From the NCBI RefSeq assembly GCF_017432245.1, contig NZ_JAFRJO010000098.1:1-55461 (forward strand): a stretch of 55,461 nucleotides of DNA. The letters run 5' to 3'. This document shows, in pieces, positions 1-9,158 of this stretch. This DNA comes from Methanobrevibacter sp. (GTDB taxonomy: Archaea; Methanobacteriota; Methanobacteria; Methanobacteriales; Methanobacteriaceae). Position numbers and translations under genes: made by a program. Within the stretch, counting starts at the first letter, position 1. Each line of letters begins with the position of its first letter. The notes below the pieces were generated by a model. It was not told where the DNA came from, did not search any database, and worked only from the letters and a program-made list of their open reading frames with translations.

Positions 1-236
1 AAAATTAAAAGTATTTATATTATTATTTATAAAAGTATAAATAATCTAAAATATTTTATATAATATTATTTTTTATAAAATTAATAATATTTATAATAAA
101 AATTTCAAAAACATTTAGAAATAAAAAAATTTAGATAAGTTTAAATAATTAAAAAATTAATTAAATATAACAATTAAATATTAATTAAATTAAGATAATA
201 CAAATAATGAAAATTATATAGTTTGGAGGAATATAT

Positions 237-956
<720 letters not shown>

Positions 957-986
957 TTTCAAATATTTATTCAATAGATGCTTAAT

Positions 987-1024
987 AATTATCTTAATTT
1001 TCTTAAATTAGGATAATTTTTTTT
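987..1024 (+). terminator. Intrinsic-type terminator after mfnB
   Basis: A 14-bp stem (987-1000 with 1005-1018, one G-T pair) closes a TCTT loop and runs straight into eight T residues. It begins 30 bases after the mfnB stop. This is the most bacterial-looking terminator in the window; in archaea the T-run alone may be enough, so the role of the stem is inferred. Confidence 0.7.
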
Positions 1025-1086
1025 AAATCATTTTCATTAATTTAATTATAATTTTTATTTTTTTACAATTTTTAGGAGGAAAAAAA

Positions 1087-2580
1087 TTGCAATTTTCAGA
1101 TAAGATATATAATGCAAAACCTGGTTACACTTATGATGATTTTTTATTAGTTCCTAATGCTTCCTGGATTGAAGCAAAAGATGTGGAAACTAAAGTAAAC
1201 TTAACTAAAGACATCCAATTAAATATACCTATTATGAGTGCTGCAATGGATACAGTTACTGAAGCTAATTTAGCTATTGCACTTGCTCAGGAAGGAGGAA
1301 TCGGTGTAATTCACCGTAACATCACTCAAGAGGCACAAGTGGAAGAGGTTAAGAAAGTAAAAAGCGCTGAAGATATTACTGTACGTGATGTAGTGACAAT
1401 CAGTCCTGAATCTTCCATTGAAACAGTCCAAGATATTATGGAAAATGAATCTGTTAGCGGTCTTCCAGTTATAGAAAATGAGAAGATTGTAGGAATTATC
1501 TCAAAAAGAGATGTCAGACCGTTTTTGAAATCTGATGCTAAAAAATTAGTTAAAGACATTATGACTTCTGAAGTTGTTACAATTAAAGAGGACATAAGTT
1601 CTGAAGAGGCATTGGATATTGCTTATGAAAACAAGGTCGAAAGGTTGCCTGTTGTTAGTGAAGATGGTGATTTGGTAGGTATTCTTACCATTAAGGATAT
1701 CTTAAATCAAGATCAACATCCTAATGCTGCACTTGATAAGAAAGGCAAATATTTAGTGGCAGCAGCTTGTGGTCCTTTTGATTTGGACAGAGCTATGGCA
1801 TTGGATGAAGCTGGTGCAGACATCATTTCAATTGATTGTGCTCATGCTCATAACATGAATGTAGTTAAATTTGCAGAAACCATTAAGGACAATATTGATG
1901 CAGACTTATGTATGGGTAACATTGCAACCCGTGAAGCTGCAGAAGACTTGATTGCTCATGGTGCAGATGGTCTTAAAGTAGGTATTGGTCCTGGTTCCAT
2001 TTGTACTACCCGTATTGTAGCAGGTATTGGAGTGCCTCAAGTAACAGCAATTTCAGAAGTTGCTGATGTTGCAAGCGAAGCTGGAATTCCTGTCATTGCG
2101 GATGGGGGACTTAGATACTCCGGTGACATTGCAAAAGCTATTGGAGCAGGTGCAGATGTTGTAATGCTTGGTAACTTGCTTGCAGGAACCTTGGAAGCTC
2201 CTGGTGACATTGTTACCATGAATGGTAGAAAATACAAGACCTACCGTGGAATGGGTTCCATTGGAGCTATGACTGGCGGATCCGGTGGTGGAGCTGACAG
2301 ATACTTCCAAGAATTGGATAAAGGCACCCATATGAAACATTCAAAATTGGTAGCTGAAGGAGTGGAAGGTGTAGTTCCATATAAGGGAACTGTAGCTGAA
2401 GTTGTCTTCCAATTGGTTGGAGGATTAAAGTCTTCCATGGGTTACTGTGGTGCTCGTGACATTCCAACCATGAAGGAAGTTGCTCGTTTCGTTAGAATCA
2501 CTGCAAGTGGTATTAAGGAATCACATCCTCATGAATTGATGATTACTAACGAAAGTCCAAACTATCCAAACTTTGAATAA
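1087..2580 (+). CDS. guaB: Inosine-5'-monophosphate dehydrogenase
   Basis: Oxidises IMP to XMP with NAD+, the committed step of GMP synthesis. The 497-residue protein has the usual order: an N-terminal barrel half, a two-CBS-domain insert at about residues 95-205 ([19 protein letters not shown] and [20 protein letters not shown]), then the catalytic half. The catalytic loop [13 protein letters not shown] puts the nucleophile at Cys306, and the flap motif GMGSIGAM is present. The start is TTG at 1087 behind AGGAGGA (1074-1080). It has the same orientation as mfnB, but a terminator lies between them. Full length, no anomalies. Confidence 0.97.
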   Translation: MQFSDKIYNAKPGYTYDDFLLVPNASWIEAKDVETKVNLTKDIQLNIPIMSAAMDTVTEANLAIALAQEGGIGVIHRNITQEAQVEEVKKVKSAEDITVRDVVTISPESSIETVQDIMENESVSGLPVIENEKIVGIISKRDVRPFLKSDAKKLVKDIMTSEVVTIKEDISSEEALDIAYENKVERLPVVSEDGDLVGILTIKDILNQDQHPNAALDKKGKYLVAAACGPFDLDRAMALDEAGADIISIDCAHAHNMNVVKFAETIKDNIDADLCMGNIATREAAEDLIAHGADGLKVGIGPGSICTTRIVAGIGVPQVTAISEVADVASEAGIPVIADGGLRYSGDIAKAIGAGADVVMLGNLLAGTLEAPGDIVTMNGRKYKTYRGMGSIGAMTGGSGGGADRYFQELDKGTHMKHSKLVAEGVEGVVPYKGTVAEVVFQLVGGLKSSMGYCGARDIPTMKEVARFVRITASGIKESHPHELMITNESPNYPNFE

Positions 2581-2615
2581 TTTTTTAGTTTTAAAAATTA
2601 TTCATTTTTTTCTTT

Positions 2616-2651
2616 TTTTACTTATTTTACTTATTTTACTTATTTTACTTA
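2616..2651. repeat. 9-bp tandem repeat (TTTTACTTA) x4
   Basis: Four exact head-to-tail copies of TTTTACTTA follow the guaB stop. With the preceding T-runs this is probably the guaB 3' end and transcription stop; the copy number suggests a slippage-prone microsatellite. Confidence 0.85.
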
Positions 2652-2866
2652 TTTGCCTATCTTTTCTATTTTTTCATTCAATTAATTAATTCTTCTTATT
2701 TTAATGTTTTATGAATTATTTACTTAACGAATTTAATTTATATTTCTTAAAACGAATACTTTATTAAATTAAAGGAATAAACTACTATTATAAATTAATT
2801 AACAATTATACTGTTAAGAAGTTTTATAGTGATTATTAATTTGTATAGTTTTTTGGAGTTAATGAA

Positions 2867-3634
2867 ATGAGAGAAAACAACGAAAGAAGTTGGAAAATCA
2901 GATTTGCAATAATCATGTTTGTCTTGGCTGTTGTCATCTTTTTAGCTAGATATCTCATCTTTGGAGATGGTGAAGAGATTATTGCTTATCTTTGGAAACA
3001 TATAGGTTTCATTCCAATTGACATATTGATTGTCGCATTCTTGCTTGAAGGAATAATGGGCAAAAAGGAACACGAAGCTATTTTAGAGAAAATAGACATG
3101 CTTATGGGTACTTTCTTCTCAGAAATTGGAAATGATCTTTTAGCTGAGCTCAGCAAAGTCAATAAAAACAAGATAAACACTGAAAACCTAAAGGATATCA
3201 GGAACTGGGAAGAAAAGGATTTCGATAATAAGATGAAGGAATTGAAAGAAAATGGCCTTGACTTCAAAGCCGACATTCCGCCAGAGGAAAGGGAAGAGTT
3301 CTTGACAAATATCCATTCTCTTCTTATGGAAAAAAGAGAATTTTTAGTAAACCTCATCAATAACCCTAACCTATTGGAAAAAGATGAATTCTCATCACTC
3401 TTGCTTGCTTTATTGCATTTGGATGAGGAACTTTCCCGTAGAGGTGAATTCTCAGACATAAAAGATGCTGATTTCAATCACTTAAACGGTGACATGAAGA
3501 GAGTTTACTCTAAATTGGTATATGAATGGGTTTACTATTTAAAATACCTTAAAAAATATTATCCTTACATGATTTCACTCGCTATTCGTACCAATCCATT
3601 TGACAGCGAAGCTGATGTTCATGTAAATGAATAG
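2867..3634 (+). CDS. Two-TM membrane protein of unknown function
   Basis: Not recognised. The 255-residue product starts with a charged stretch, then two hydrophobic segments at about residues 10-30 (IMFVLAVVIFLARYLIF) and 44-62 (FIPIDILIVAFLLEGIMG), followed by a charged, largely helical cytoplasmic part of about 190 residues rich in K and E. It has no signal peptide, cysteine cluster or catalytic motif that I can see. The ATG at 2867 follows GGAG with 8 bases spacing. It stands alone, ending in a hairpin plus T-run. A membrane-anchored scaffold or sensor is possible, but no function can be assigned. Confidence 0.8.
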   Translation: MRENNERSWKIRFAIIMFVLAVVIFLARYLIFGDGEEIIAYLWKHIGFIPIDILIVAFLLEGIMGKKEHEAILEKIDMLMGTFFSEIGNDLLAELSKVNKNKINTENLKDIRNWEEKDFDNKMKELKENGLDFKADIPPEEREEFLTNIHSLLMEKREFLVNLINNPNLLEKDEFSSLLLALLHLDEELSRRGEFSDIKDADFNHLNGDMKRVYSKLVYEWVYYLKYLKKYYPYMISLAIRTNPFDSEADVHVNE

Positions 3635-3648
3635 ATTTATTTAATTAT

Positions 3649-3691
3649 GGTTAATTGATATTTTCAATTAATCAACACTTTTCTTTTTTTA
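3649..3691 (+). terminator. Hairpin terminator after the 2867 gene
   Basis: TTAATTGA (3651-3658) pairs with TCAATTAA (3664-3671) around a 5-base loop, extended by G-T and G-C pairs, and is followed by a stretch dominated by T. It lies directly downstream of the stop codon. Confidence 0.55.
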
Positions 3692-3722
3692 ATTTTTTAC
3701 TTTTATTTTAAAGATGATTATT

Positions 3723-4451
3723 ATGAATGGTCAAAAATTGTATTCTTGCATAGTTTTATCAGGAGGAAAGAGTAGAAGAATGGGTCAAGATAAGGGATCT
3801 ATGATTATTCAAGAGAAACCTATGATTTTACACATACTTGATAGATTAAACTATAAAATAAATGACGCTGTAATCGTTTTAAATGATGCAGAAAGAATAG
3901 CTGATTATCAATCACTTCTTAACCAGTATTGTGAAGGAAATATTGAAGACAATTTTGATTATTCATTATTCTTTGTTGAAGATGAAATCAAGGAAAAGGG
4001 TCCAATATCAGGAATCATGACTGGGCTCAAGAATATAAAAACAAATTATGCACTTGTTTTGCCTTCTGATTCACCTTTTATAAGTGAATGTTTTATAGAT
4101 TCCATGTTTAATCTCTTGGAAGAAAAATTGGAATCTCATATTGATGCAATCATTCCATTTCACATAAAATCAAATAAGGAGAAGTTCAAGGATACTGAGG
4201 AATTTAACTTTGATGATGCAAGTGAAATGACAATGGATATGAAAATAGCAAACTCTGAGCCATTGCATTCAATTTACAAAAAAGAGAATTTGAATAATAT
4301 TGATGAGCTTTTAAAAGAAGATAATTTATATGTCAAATCATTCATTAAAGGCTTGAAAAATCCTTGTTTTATAGAAGTGGACAATAAAGTTCTTTTTGAA
4401 AAGGACTTTAGAAACTTCAACAGAAAAGAAGATCTTGAAGATTTAGAATAA
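3723..4451 (+). CDS. mobA: Molybdenum cofactor guanylyltransferase-like NTP transferase (MobA)
   Basis: Probably transfers GMP from GTP to molybdopterin, giving the guanine-dinucleotide cofactor used by formylmethanofuran dehydrogenase and formate dehydrogenase. The N-terminal nucleotide loop LSGGKSRRMGQDKG is diagnostic of the MobA/NTP-transferase fold, and VLPSDSPFIS is the usual metal/nucleotide DxP motif. The C-terminal half is longer and more acidic than in bacterial MobA (242 residues here). Two ATGs compete (3714 and 3723); 3723 is preferred because GATGATT sits at RBS distance. It converges with cbiT, with 37 bases between the two stops. MobA is favoured over other nucleotidyltransferases because mop and moaE lie within 4 kb. 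Confidence 0.82.
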   Translation: MNGQKLYSCIVLSGGKSRRMGQDKGSMIIQEKPMILHILDRLNYKINDAVIVLNDAERIADYQSLLNQYCEGNIEDNFDYSLFFVEDEIKEKGPISGIMTGLKNIKTNYALVLPSDSPFISECFIDSMFNLLEEKLESHIDAIIPFHIKSNKEKFKDTEEFNFDDASEMTMDMKIANSEPLHSIYKKENLNNIDELLKEDNLYVKSFIKGLKNPCFIEVDNKVLFEKDFRNFNRKEDLEDLE

Positions 4452-4488
4452 TTCAATTAAATTTCTTTTTAAAAGCTATTTTTTACAA

Positions 4489-5052
4489 TCATCTTTTTTT
4501 AGCAAAAATGATAGTCATTGGATCTTGACTTTCCATTTTTATTCCTTTATACAATAATTGTCCTTTTGAAATGTTTACTTGAGTGATTTGTGGGTTGTAA
4601 TTCAGTTCATCCAATTTATTAATTATATTCACTTCAATGTCAAGGAAATTGGTTAAAAATAGCATTCTGCCTTTAGCATTGATTTTTTCATGGATTGTAT
4701 CTATAAATTCATTGCAATTGCCATTTTTAGCATGCAGGATAGCAATATCAAAATTTTCTATTTTTTCAATTGCAGATAATCCATCTTCATTAATTATTTC
4801 AACATTATCGATATTTCCATGCTTTTTAATATTCTCTTGGCTTATTGTGGTGGCTTGGGGACTTTCATCAATTGCATATACCTTTTGAGCAAGATTGGAA
4901 AATTCTGAAGATATCTCTCCAACACCACAATTGATGTCTAAAACAATATCTGAATCCTTCACATCAGATTTATAGATTAGGATGGAACGGATTTCTTCTT
5001 TTAAAAATCCTGAAATGTCACATGTTGTTAAAAAATCGAAGTCATTAATCAT
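4489..5052 (-). CDS. cbiT: Cobalt-precorrin-6B C15-methyltransferase (decarboxylating), CbiT-like
   Basis: Predicted SAM-dependent methyltransferase of the anaerobic cobalamin pathway, which methylates C15 and decarboxylates the precorrin ring. The product has the CbiT layout: MINDFDF..., then KEEIRSILI, motif I LDINCGVGEIS, and YAIDESPQA. Its 187 residues agree with archaeal CbiT. I place the start at 5052 rather than the longer frame from 5112: MINDF matches the family N-terminus, GAGTGG lies upstream, and the longer version would overlap ubiX by 32 bases. Motif I is unusual, with Asn and Val where CbiT normally has GCGTG, and the Gly-rich GGSGG loop is replaced by HAKNGN. Activity is therefore less certain than family membership. 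Confidence 0.75.
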   Translation of the reverse strand: MINDFDFLTTCDISGFLKEEIRSILIYKSDVKDSDIVLDINCGVGEISSEFSNLAQKVYAIDESPQATTISQENIKKHGNIDNVEIINEDGLSAIEKIENFDIAILHAKNGNCNEFIDTIHEKINAKGRMLFLTNFLDIEVNIINKLDELNYNPQITQVNISKGQLLYKGIKMESQDPMTIIFAKKR

Positions 5053-5080
5053 ATTTCCACTCAAGAGATTATGGGGGTCA

Positions 5081-5638
5081 TTATGGCTTTTCCCATCTTT
5101 TAAACATTTCATTATCTATTTTCAAGACATCCAATACTTTTCCAACTATAAAATCAGTAATGTCATTTATGCTTTCAGGATTATGATAGAATGCAGGCAT
5201 TGCAGGTAATATTATGCCTCCCTCTTTAGATATTCTAAGCATATTTTCAAGATGAGCGCTTCTTAATGGAGTTTCCCTTGGCACTAAGACAAGGTCTCTT
5301 CTTTCCTTTAATGCAACATCTGCTACACGGGTAATGGAATTGGATGCATAGCCGTTAGCTATTGCAGAGACTGTTTTCATGGAGCAAGGAATTATTACCA
5401 GTGAATCGAATTTGAATGAACCGCTGTTTATTGATGAATCTATTTCATTAGCTTCAAAGAAATGGGCTGCCAATGATTTTATCTCATCTAAGTCATAGTC
5501 TTCAAGTTCATATTTAATCACTATCTTAGCAGGATCGCTAATCAATAATCCGGTTTCAATATTCAGTTCTTTCAATGCCTTAAGCAGTTCCACTCCATAG
5601 ATTACTCCGCTTGCACCTGTAATAGCTATTACTATCAT
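5081..5638 (-). CDS. ubiX: UbiX/Pad1-family flavin prenyltransferase
   Basis: Builds prenylated FMN, the cofactor of UbiD-type decarboxylases. The 185-residue protein starts MIVIAITGASGVIYG, the FMN-binding loop of the family. It carries PRETPLRSAHLENMLRISKEG and PAMPAFYHNPESI, the conserved phosphate and prenyl-binding segments. It has the same strand as cbiT, whose probable start lies 29 bases further on, so the two may be co-transcribed. The ATG follows GAGAGGAAAAC. The partner UbiD is not in the window. Full length. Confidence 0.92.
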   Translation of the reverse strand: MIVIAITGASGVIYGVELLKALKELNIETGLLISDPAKIVIKYELEDYDLDEIKSLAAHFFEANEIDSSINSGSFKFDSLVIIPCSMKTVSAIANGYASNSITRVADVALKERRDLVLVPRETPLRSAHLENMLRISKEGGIILPAMPAFYHNPESINDITDFIVGKVLDVLKIDNEMFKRWEKP

Positions 5639-5685
5639 GTTTTCCTCTCTTAAAAATAATAAATTTATAATTTTATAATTTTGAT

Positions 5686-6903
5686 TTAAAACAATGTTGA
5701 CTGTTCAAAATGGATTGTATCAAATTTATTCACTCTTTCTGGCAAATCAATGTAATTGTCTAGTTTTAACCTATTTAATTTTTCCATATCTTCCTTAGGG
5801 ACATAAAGTGAAATATCCGCTGAATTGAACCTTGCACTGCTTAATGCACCTACTATACTTGAAATTTCATTTAGGTGATAAAGGTTTTCTCCAAAGGAAA
5901 CCCAGGTTTTCATTTCATCAAAGCTTGGATATTCTGATACATTTAGAATAACATAATTTCTATCCAAACCGAAGTCTTCACTGATTTCCTCTTCGGCCTT
6001 TGCCAGTTTTTCCTTTTCGATTTTAAATATTTGCTCTGGCTTTTCAAATCCGTTTACAGGTTCTGATTTAGCTACCTTCAATAGCTGCCTGTTGTCAATT
6101 CGCTCCATAATGTCTCTTGAAAATCCTTCAGAGCTTCTGCACATGCTTATCATGTCTGAATCATCGTACTTATACATCTCATTAGGATTGACAATATCTT
6201 GGCTTATCATATGCCTTAGACATCTTCTAAACATTGCATTGATGATTCTTGTAGTGTGATGCTGATAAACACTTGGATACATTAGATAACGAGCTGTTAA
6301 AGCAGCTTCTGCAGCTTGAACCCCTTTGATGTCCAATATCAATTCTCTCTTTAGCTTTAAATTGCTTATGATACGCTCGGTATCGATTACTCCATAAGCC
6401 ACACCTGTATAATGTGAATCCCTAATGAGGTAATCCATACGATCCATATCCAATTCACCAGAGATTATTGGGCCTAACCTACCTTTACCGTTTATTATGT
6501 CAACGATTTCCTGTGTGTCAAATTTCTCAGAAAGCTTGTCTGCCAAGCTTGTTTTTTTAACAACAAATCCAGTCAATTCCTCGTGTGGAACTTCAAAAAC
6601 AGCTTCTGAAACATGTGAAAATGGTCCATGGCCTGCATCGTGCAATAATCCTGCCATTCTAACCAATTCCTTATCATGTTCATCCAATTCCAATTGTTCA
6701 GCAAGCTTTGATGCAAGATGCATTGTTCCAATGCAATGCTCAAAACGGGAGTGGTTAGCTCCAGGATAAATCAATGAAATGAATCCTAATTGCTTCACCC
6801 TTCTTAATCTTTGAACTTGCGGATAATCCAATATTTCCACTTCAAATTCACTTAGTGGCAAGTTTCCATGTATGCTGTCTCTGATGAATTTCTGTCGTGA
6901 CAT
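5686..6903 (-). CDS. HD-superfamily phosphohydrolase (dGTPase-like)
   Basis: A metal-dependent phosphohydrolase of the family that contains dGTP triphosphohydrolases and YwfO. The HD site is intact: His56 in RFEHCIGTMHLA, His88-Asp89 in LLHDAGHGPFSH, and a later Asp in GELDMDRMDYLIRD. The 405-residue length is normal for this COG1078-type family. The C-terminal 150 residues lack obvious motifs. The substrate is unknown; dNTPs are the best guess. It is transcribed away from mop across a 495-base intergenic region and towards ubiX. The ATG at 6903 has only a weak upstream RBS. Confidence 0.88.
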   Translation of the reverse strand: MSRQKFIRDSIHGNLPLSEFEVEILDYPQVQRLRRVKQLGFISLIYPGANHSRFEHCIGTMHLASKLAEQLELDEHDKELVRMAGLLHDAGHGPFSHVSEAVFEVPHEELTGFVVKKTSLADKLSEKFDTQEIVDIINGKGRLGPIISGELDMDRMDYLIRDSHYTGVAYGVIDTERIISNLKLKRELILDIKGVQAAEAALTARYLMYPSVYQHHTTRIINAMFRRCLRHMISQDIVNPNEMYKYDDSDMISMCRSSEGFSRDIMERIDNRQLLKVAKSEPVNGFEKPEQIFKIEKEKLAKAEEEISEDFGLDRNYVILNVSEYPSFDEMKTWVSFGENLYHLNEISSIVGALSSARFNSADISLYVPKEDMEKLNRLKLDNYIDLPERVNKFDTIHFEQSTLF

Positions 6904-7215
6904 AATAACACATCTTAGTTATTTTGAATTTTTAAAAATTATTTATTTTTAATTCTCTATTTTATATTTTCATTCATTTTTGATTATTAAATCTTAAAAT
7001 ATTCAATAATTATCTAATGGTATTTATAAAAGACTTATTTAATAAAGTTTTCTAATATTTAGATAGTTTTAAGCTTTTTATTCCTATTTTTTTGAGAGTT
7101 TAATTATAATTTTTTAATTTTAATCAATATTTTTCTTTATTTGAAATTTTTAATCTCATTTTAATATTGTTTTCATTGAAATAATTCTTAAATTAAATAA
7201 TATTTTAATTGAACT

Positions 7216-7237
7216 TTTTTTTATTCGAATAAAAAAA
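7216..7237. repeat. 22-bp perfect palindrome centred on TTCGAA
   Basis: A run of T, then ATTCGAAT, then a run of A gives a perfect 22-bp dyad. It lies between the divergently transcribed HD phosphohydrolase and mop, so it is not an obvious 3' end. It could be a regulator site or simply an A/T-rich cruciform. Confidence 0.6.
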
Positions 7238-7270
7238 TCATAAAATTTGTCTTTTTTTAAAGATTATATT

Positions 7271-7298
7271 ATTATCGATATATATAAAATAATTATCG
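7271..7298. promoter_or_regulatory. ATTATCG direct repeats upstream of mop
   Basis: ATTATCG occurs at 7271-7277 and 7292-7298, 21 bases apart (two helical turns), and a third copy at 7358-7364 forms part of the palindrome near the start of mop. CGATA (7276-7280) and TATCG (7294-7298) also form an inverted pair. The arrangement suggests a multi-site regulator; ModE-like or TupR-like control by molybdate/tungstate is inference from the gene it precedes. Confidence 0.45.
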
Positions 7299-7351
7299 TA
7301 AAAAACTATTTTAACTGTAATATTTAAATAATATAAAGCATAATTATAATA

Positions 7352-7373
7352 TATACAATTATCGAATTGTATA
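7352..7373. promoter_or_regulatory. Palindromic operator-like site at the mop promoter
   Basis: Arms TATACAATT and AATTGTATA match perfectly around ATCG and end 25 bases before the mop ATG. A TATA-like AATATAAAG lies at 7329-7337, so the dyad would sit at the expected transcription start. That is a typical place for a repressor. Confidence 0.55.
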
Positions 7374-7398
7374 CTTATTAATTTCAAGAGGTATTATT

Positions 7399-7605
7399 AT
7401 GGAAATTAGTGCAAGAAATGGATTAAAAGGAAAAGTTGAAAATGTAAAATTAGGAGAAGTTATGGCAAGCATTAAGATTGCTGTAGACGAACCCGGCATA
7501 ATTACTGCAATAATTACTAGAGAATCTGCTGAAAAATTGGAATTAAAAGAAGGAGATGAAGTAAAAGCAGTTATTAAATCTACTGAAATAATGGTTGCTA
7601 AATAG
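7399..7605 (+). CDS. mop: Molybdenum-pterin/molybdate-binding protein (Mop, single TOBE domain)
   Basis: A 68-residue single Mop/TOBE domain, probably oligomeric, that binds molybdate or tungstate in the cytoplasm. The start MEISARNGLKGKVENVKLG and the end LELKEGDEVKAVIKSTEIMVAK are typical of molbindins and of the C-terminal part of ModE/ModC. It is likely a Mo/W storage or buffering protein serving the tungsten or molybdenum enzymes of methanogenesis. The ATG at 7399 follows AGAGG. Its promoter region carries repeats and a palindrome listed separately, which fits metal-responsive control. It ends in a structured, T-rich 3' region. Confidence 0.92.
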   Translation: MEISARNGLKGKVENVKLGEVMASIKIAVDEPGIITAIITRESAEKLELKEGDEVKAVIKSTEIMVAK

Positions 7606-7685
7606 ATTTGTTATAAAATAAGTTTAATTAGCAAAATTTAATTTTGCATTCTAGGGATTTAAAATCAATCTATCTTTTTTTATTT
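7603..7685 (+). terminator. Structured 3' end of mop
   Basis: TAGATT, which includes the mop stop codon, can pair with AATCTA at 7667-7672. Inside lies a clean hairpin, GCAAAAT (7631-7637) with ATTTTGC (7641-7647). A T-rich tract follows at 7674-7685. I read this as a terminator that could also stabilise the short mRNA. Confidence 0.45.
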
Positions 7686-7761
7686 TTATTTTTTTATTAT
7701 TTTAAAATTGGTTTTTGGTTTTCCTATGGTGTTTTTTAAAATGGTGGTATTAATGACAGAA

Positions 7762-8199
7762 TCATCCTCCTGCCATTATAACTTTAGTTCCTTGATTGGA
7801 AAGCTCTTCTTTCTTAAAGTCAATTTCATGTTTCACTCTTTCTATAACTTCTGTAAGAGCTTCTAAGGTTTCTCCTCTGTGTGGTCCGAGAACTACAACC
7901 AAGAACAATTGATCTCCAGTGTAGAACTCTCCAATGTAATGTATAACACTTATTTCAAATACTCCATGCTTTACTTTAGCGGTTTCTACAATGGATTCTA
8001 TTTCTGCTAATGCCTTTTCCTTATCTGGAAGAGTTAATGTAAGTTTATCTACTGTCTTGTTTTCTTCTGTACCCCTTACAATTCCTTCAAAACTGTAAAT
8101 AGCTCCAGCTTCGTCAACTCTTTGTGATTTCTTAATATCTTCAATTAAATCTCCAATAGTGAAATATTCGTCGTCTTTTTCTATAATTTTTATTACCAT
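7762..8199 (-). CDS. moaE: Molybdopterin synthase catalytic subunit (MoaE)
   Basis: The large subunit of molybdopterin synthase, which with thiocarboxylated MoaD converts cyclic pyranopterin phosphate to molybdopterin. Diagnostic segments are GAIYSFEGIVRGTEENKTV, YIGEFYTGDQLFLVVVLGPHRGETLEAL and ERVKHEIDFKKEE, carrying the conserved active-site lysines. The protein has 145 residues, normal for the family. It is transcribed towards mop, with 156 bases between their 3' ends. The ATG at 8199 follows AGGATGATAAA. No moaD is visible nearby. The C-terminus ends in GTKVIMAGG rather than the longer tail of bacterial MoaE. Confidence 0.93.
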   Translation of the reverse strand: MVIKIIEKDDEYFTIGDLIEDIKKSQRVDEAGAIYSFEGIVRGTEENKTVDKLTLTLPDKEKALAEIESIVETAKVKHGVFEISVIHYIGEFYTGDQLFLVVVLGPHRGETLEALTEVIERVKHEIDFKKEELSNQGTKVIMAGG

Positions 8200-8351
8200 T
8201 TTATCATCCTAATAAATAATGAATTATATAAATTTAAGTTTGATACTTAAAGTTATTTTGTCTTATTCCATTAATATATTTAATTTTTTTATTAATAAAT
8301 ATAACGATTGTTATATTATTATTTTAAAAAAATAGAATAAGAAAAAAATGA

Positions 8352-8897
<546 letters not shown>

Positions 8898-9128
8898 TTA
8901 TATCCCTTATAATATTAATATTTGATTATTTGATTTTATTTATTTATGAAATCCTATTGATTTGATAATCTATAATACTAATCATTTTTATCTAAAAATG
9001 TCTGATTTTTTACTTAATTTCTTTAATAAATATTTTCTTTTCTTTATTAATAATTTAATCAGTTTTTAGTTAAAATCTAATCATTTAACCTATCGAAATT
9101 AATTATTTTTTTCAATCCATAGAAAACT

Positions 9129-9158
9129 TTATATGTTATATAGAACTGATTTAAAATT
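9129..9158 (+). promoter_or_regulatory. Promoter of cofH, probably leaderless
   Basis: TTTATATG (9128-9135) and an overlapping GTTATATA form an archaeal TATA element whose centre is about 25 bases before the cofH ATG. No GGAG/GGTG precedes the ATG. Transcription would start at or within a few bases of the start codon. Confidence 0.5.

Noticed and set aside
1326-2467. Several minus-strand ORFs of 65-95 codons inside guaB
   Set aside because: They mirror the strongly conserved guaB frame, have no RBS or recognisable product, and overlap each other.
2616-2651. Short tandem repeats as a CRISPR array
   Set aside because: Units of 9-10 bases without spacers; no cas genes in the window.
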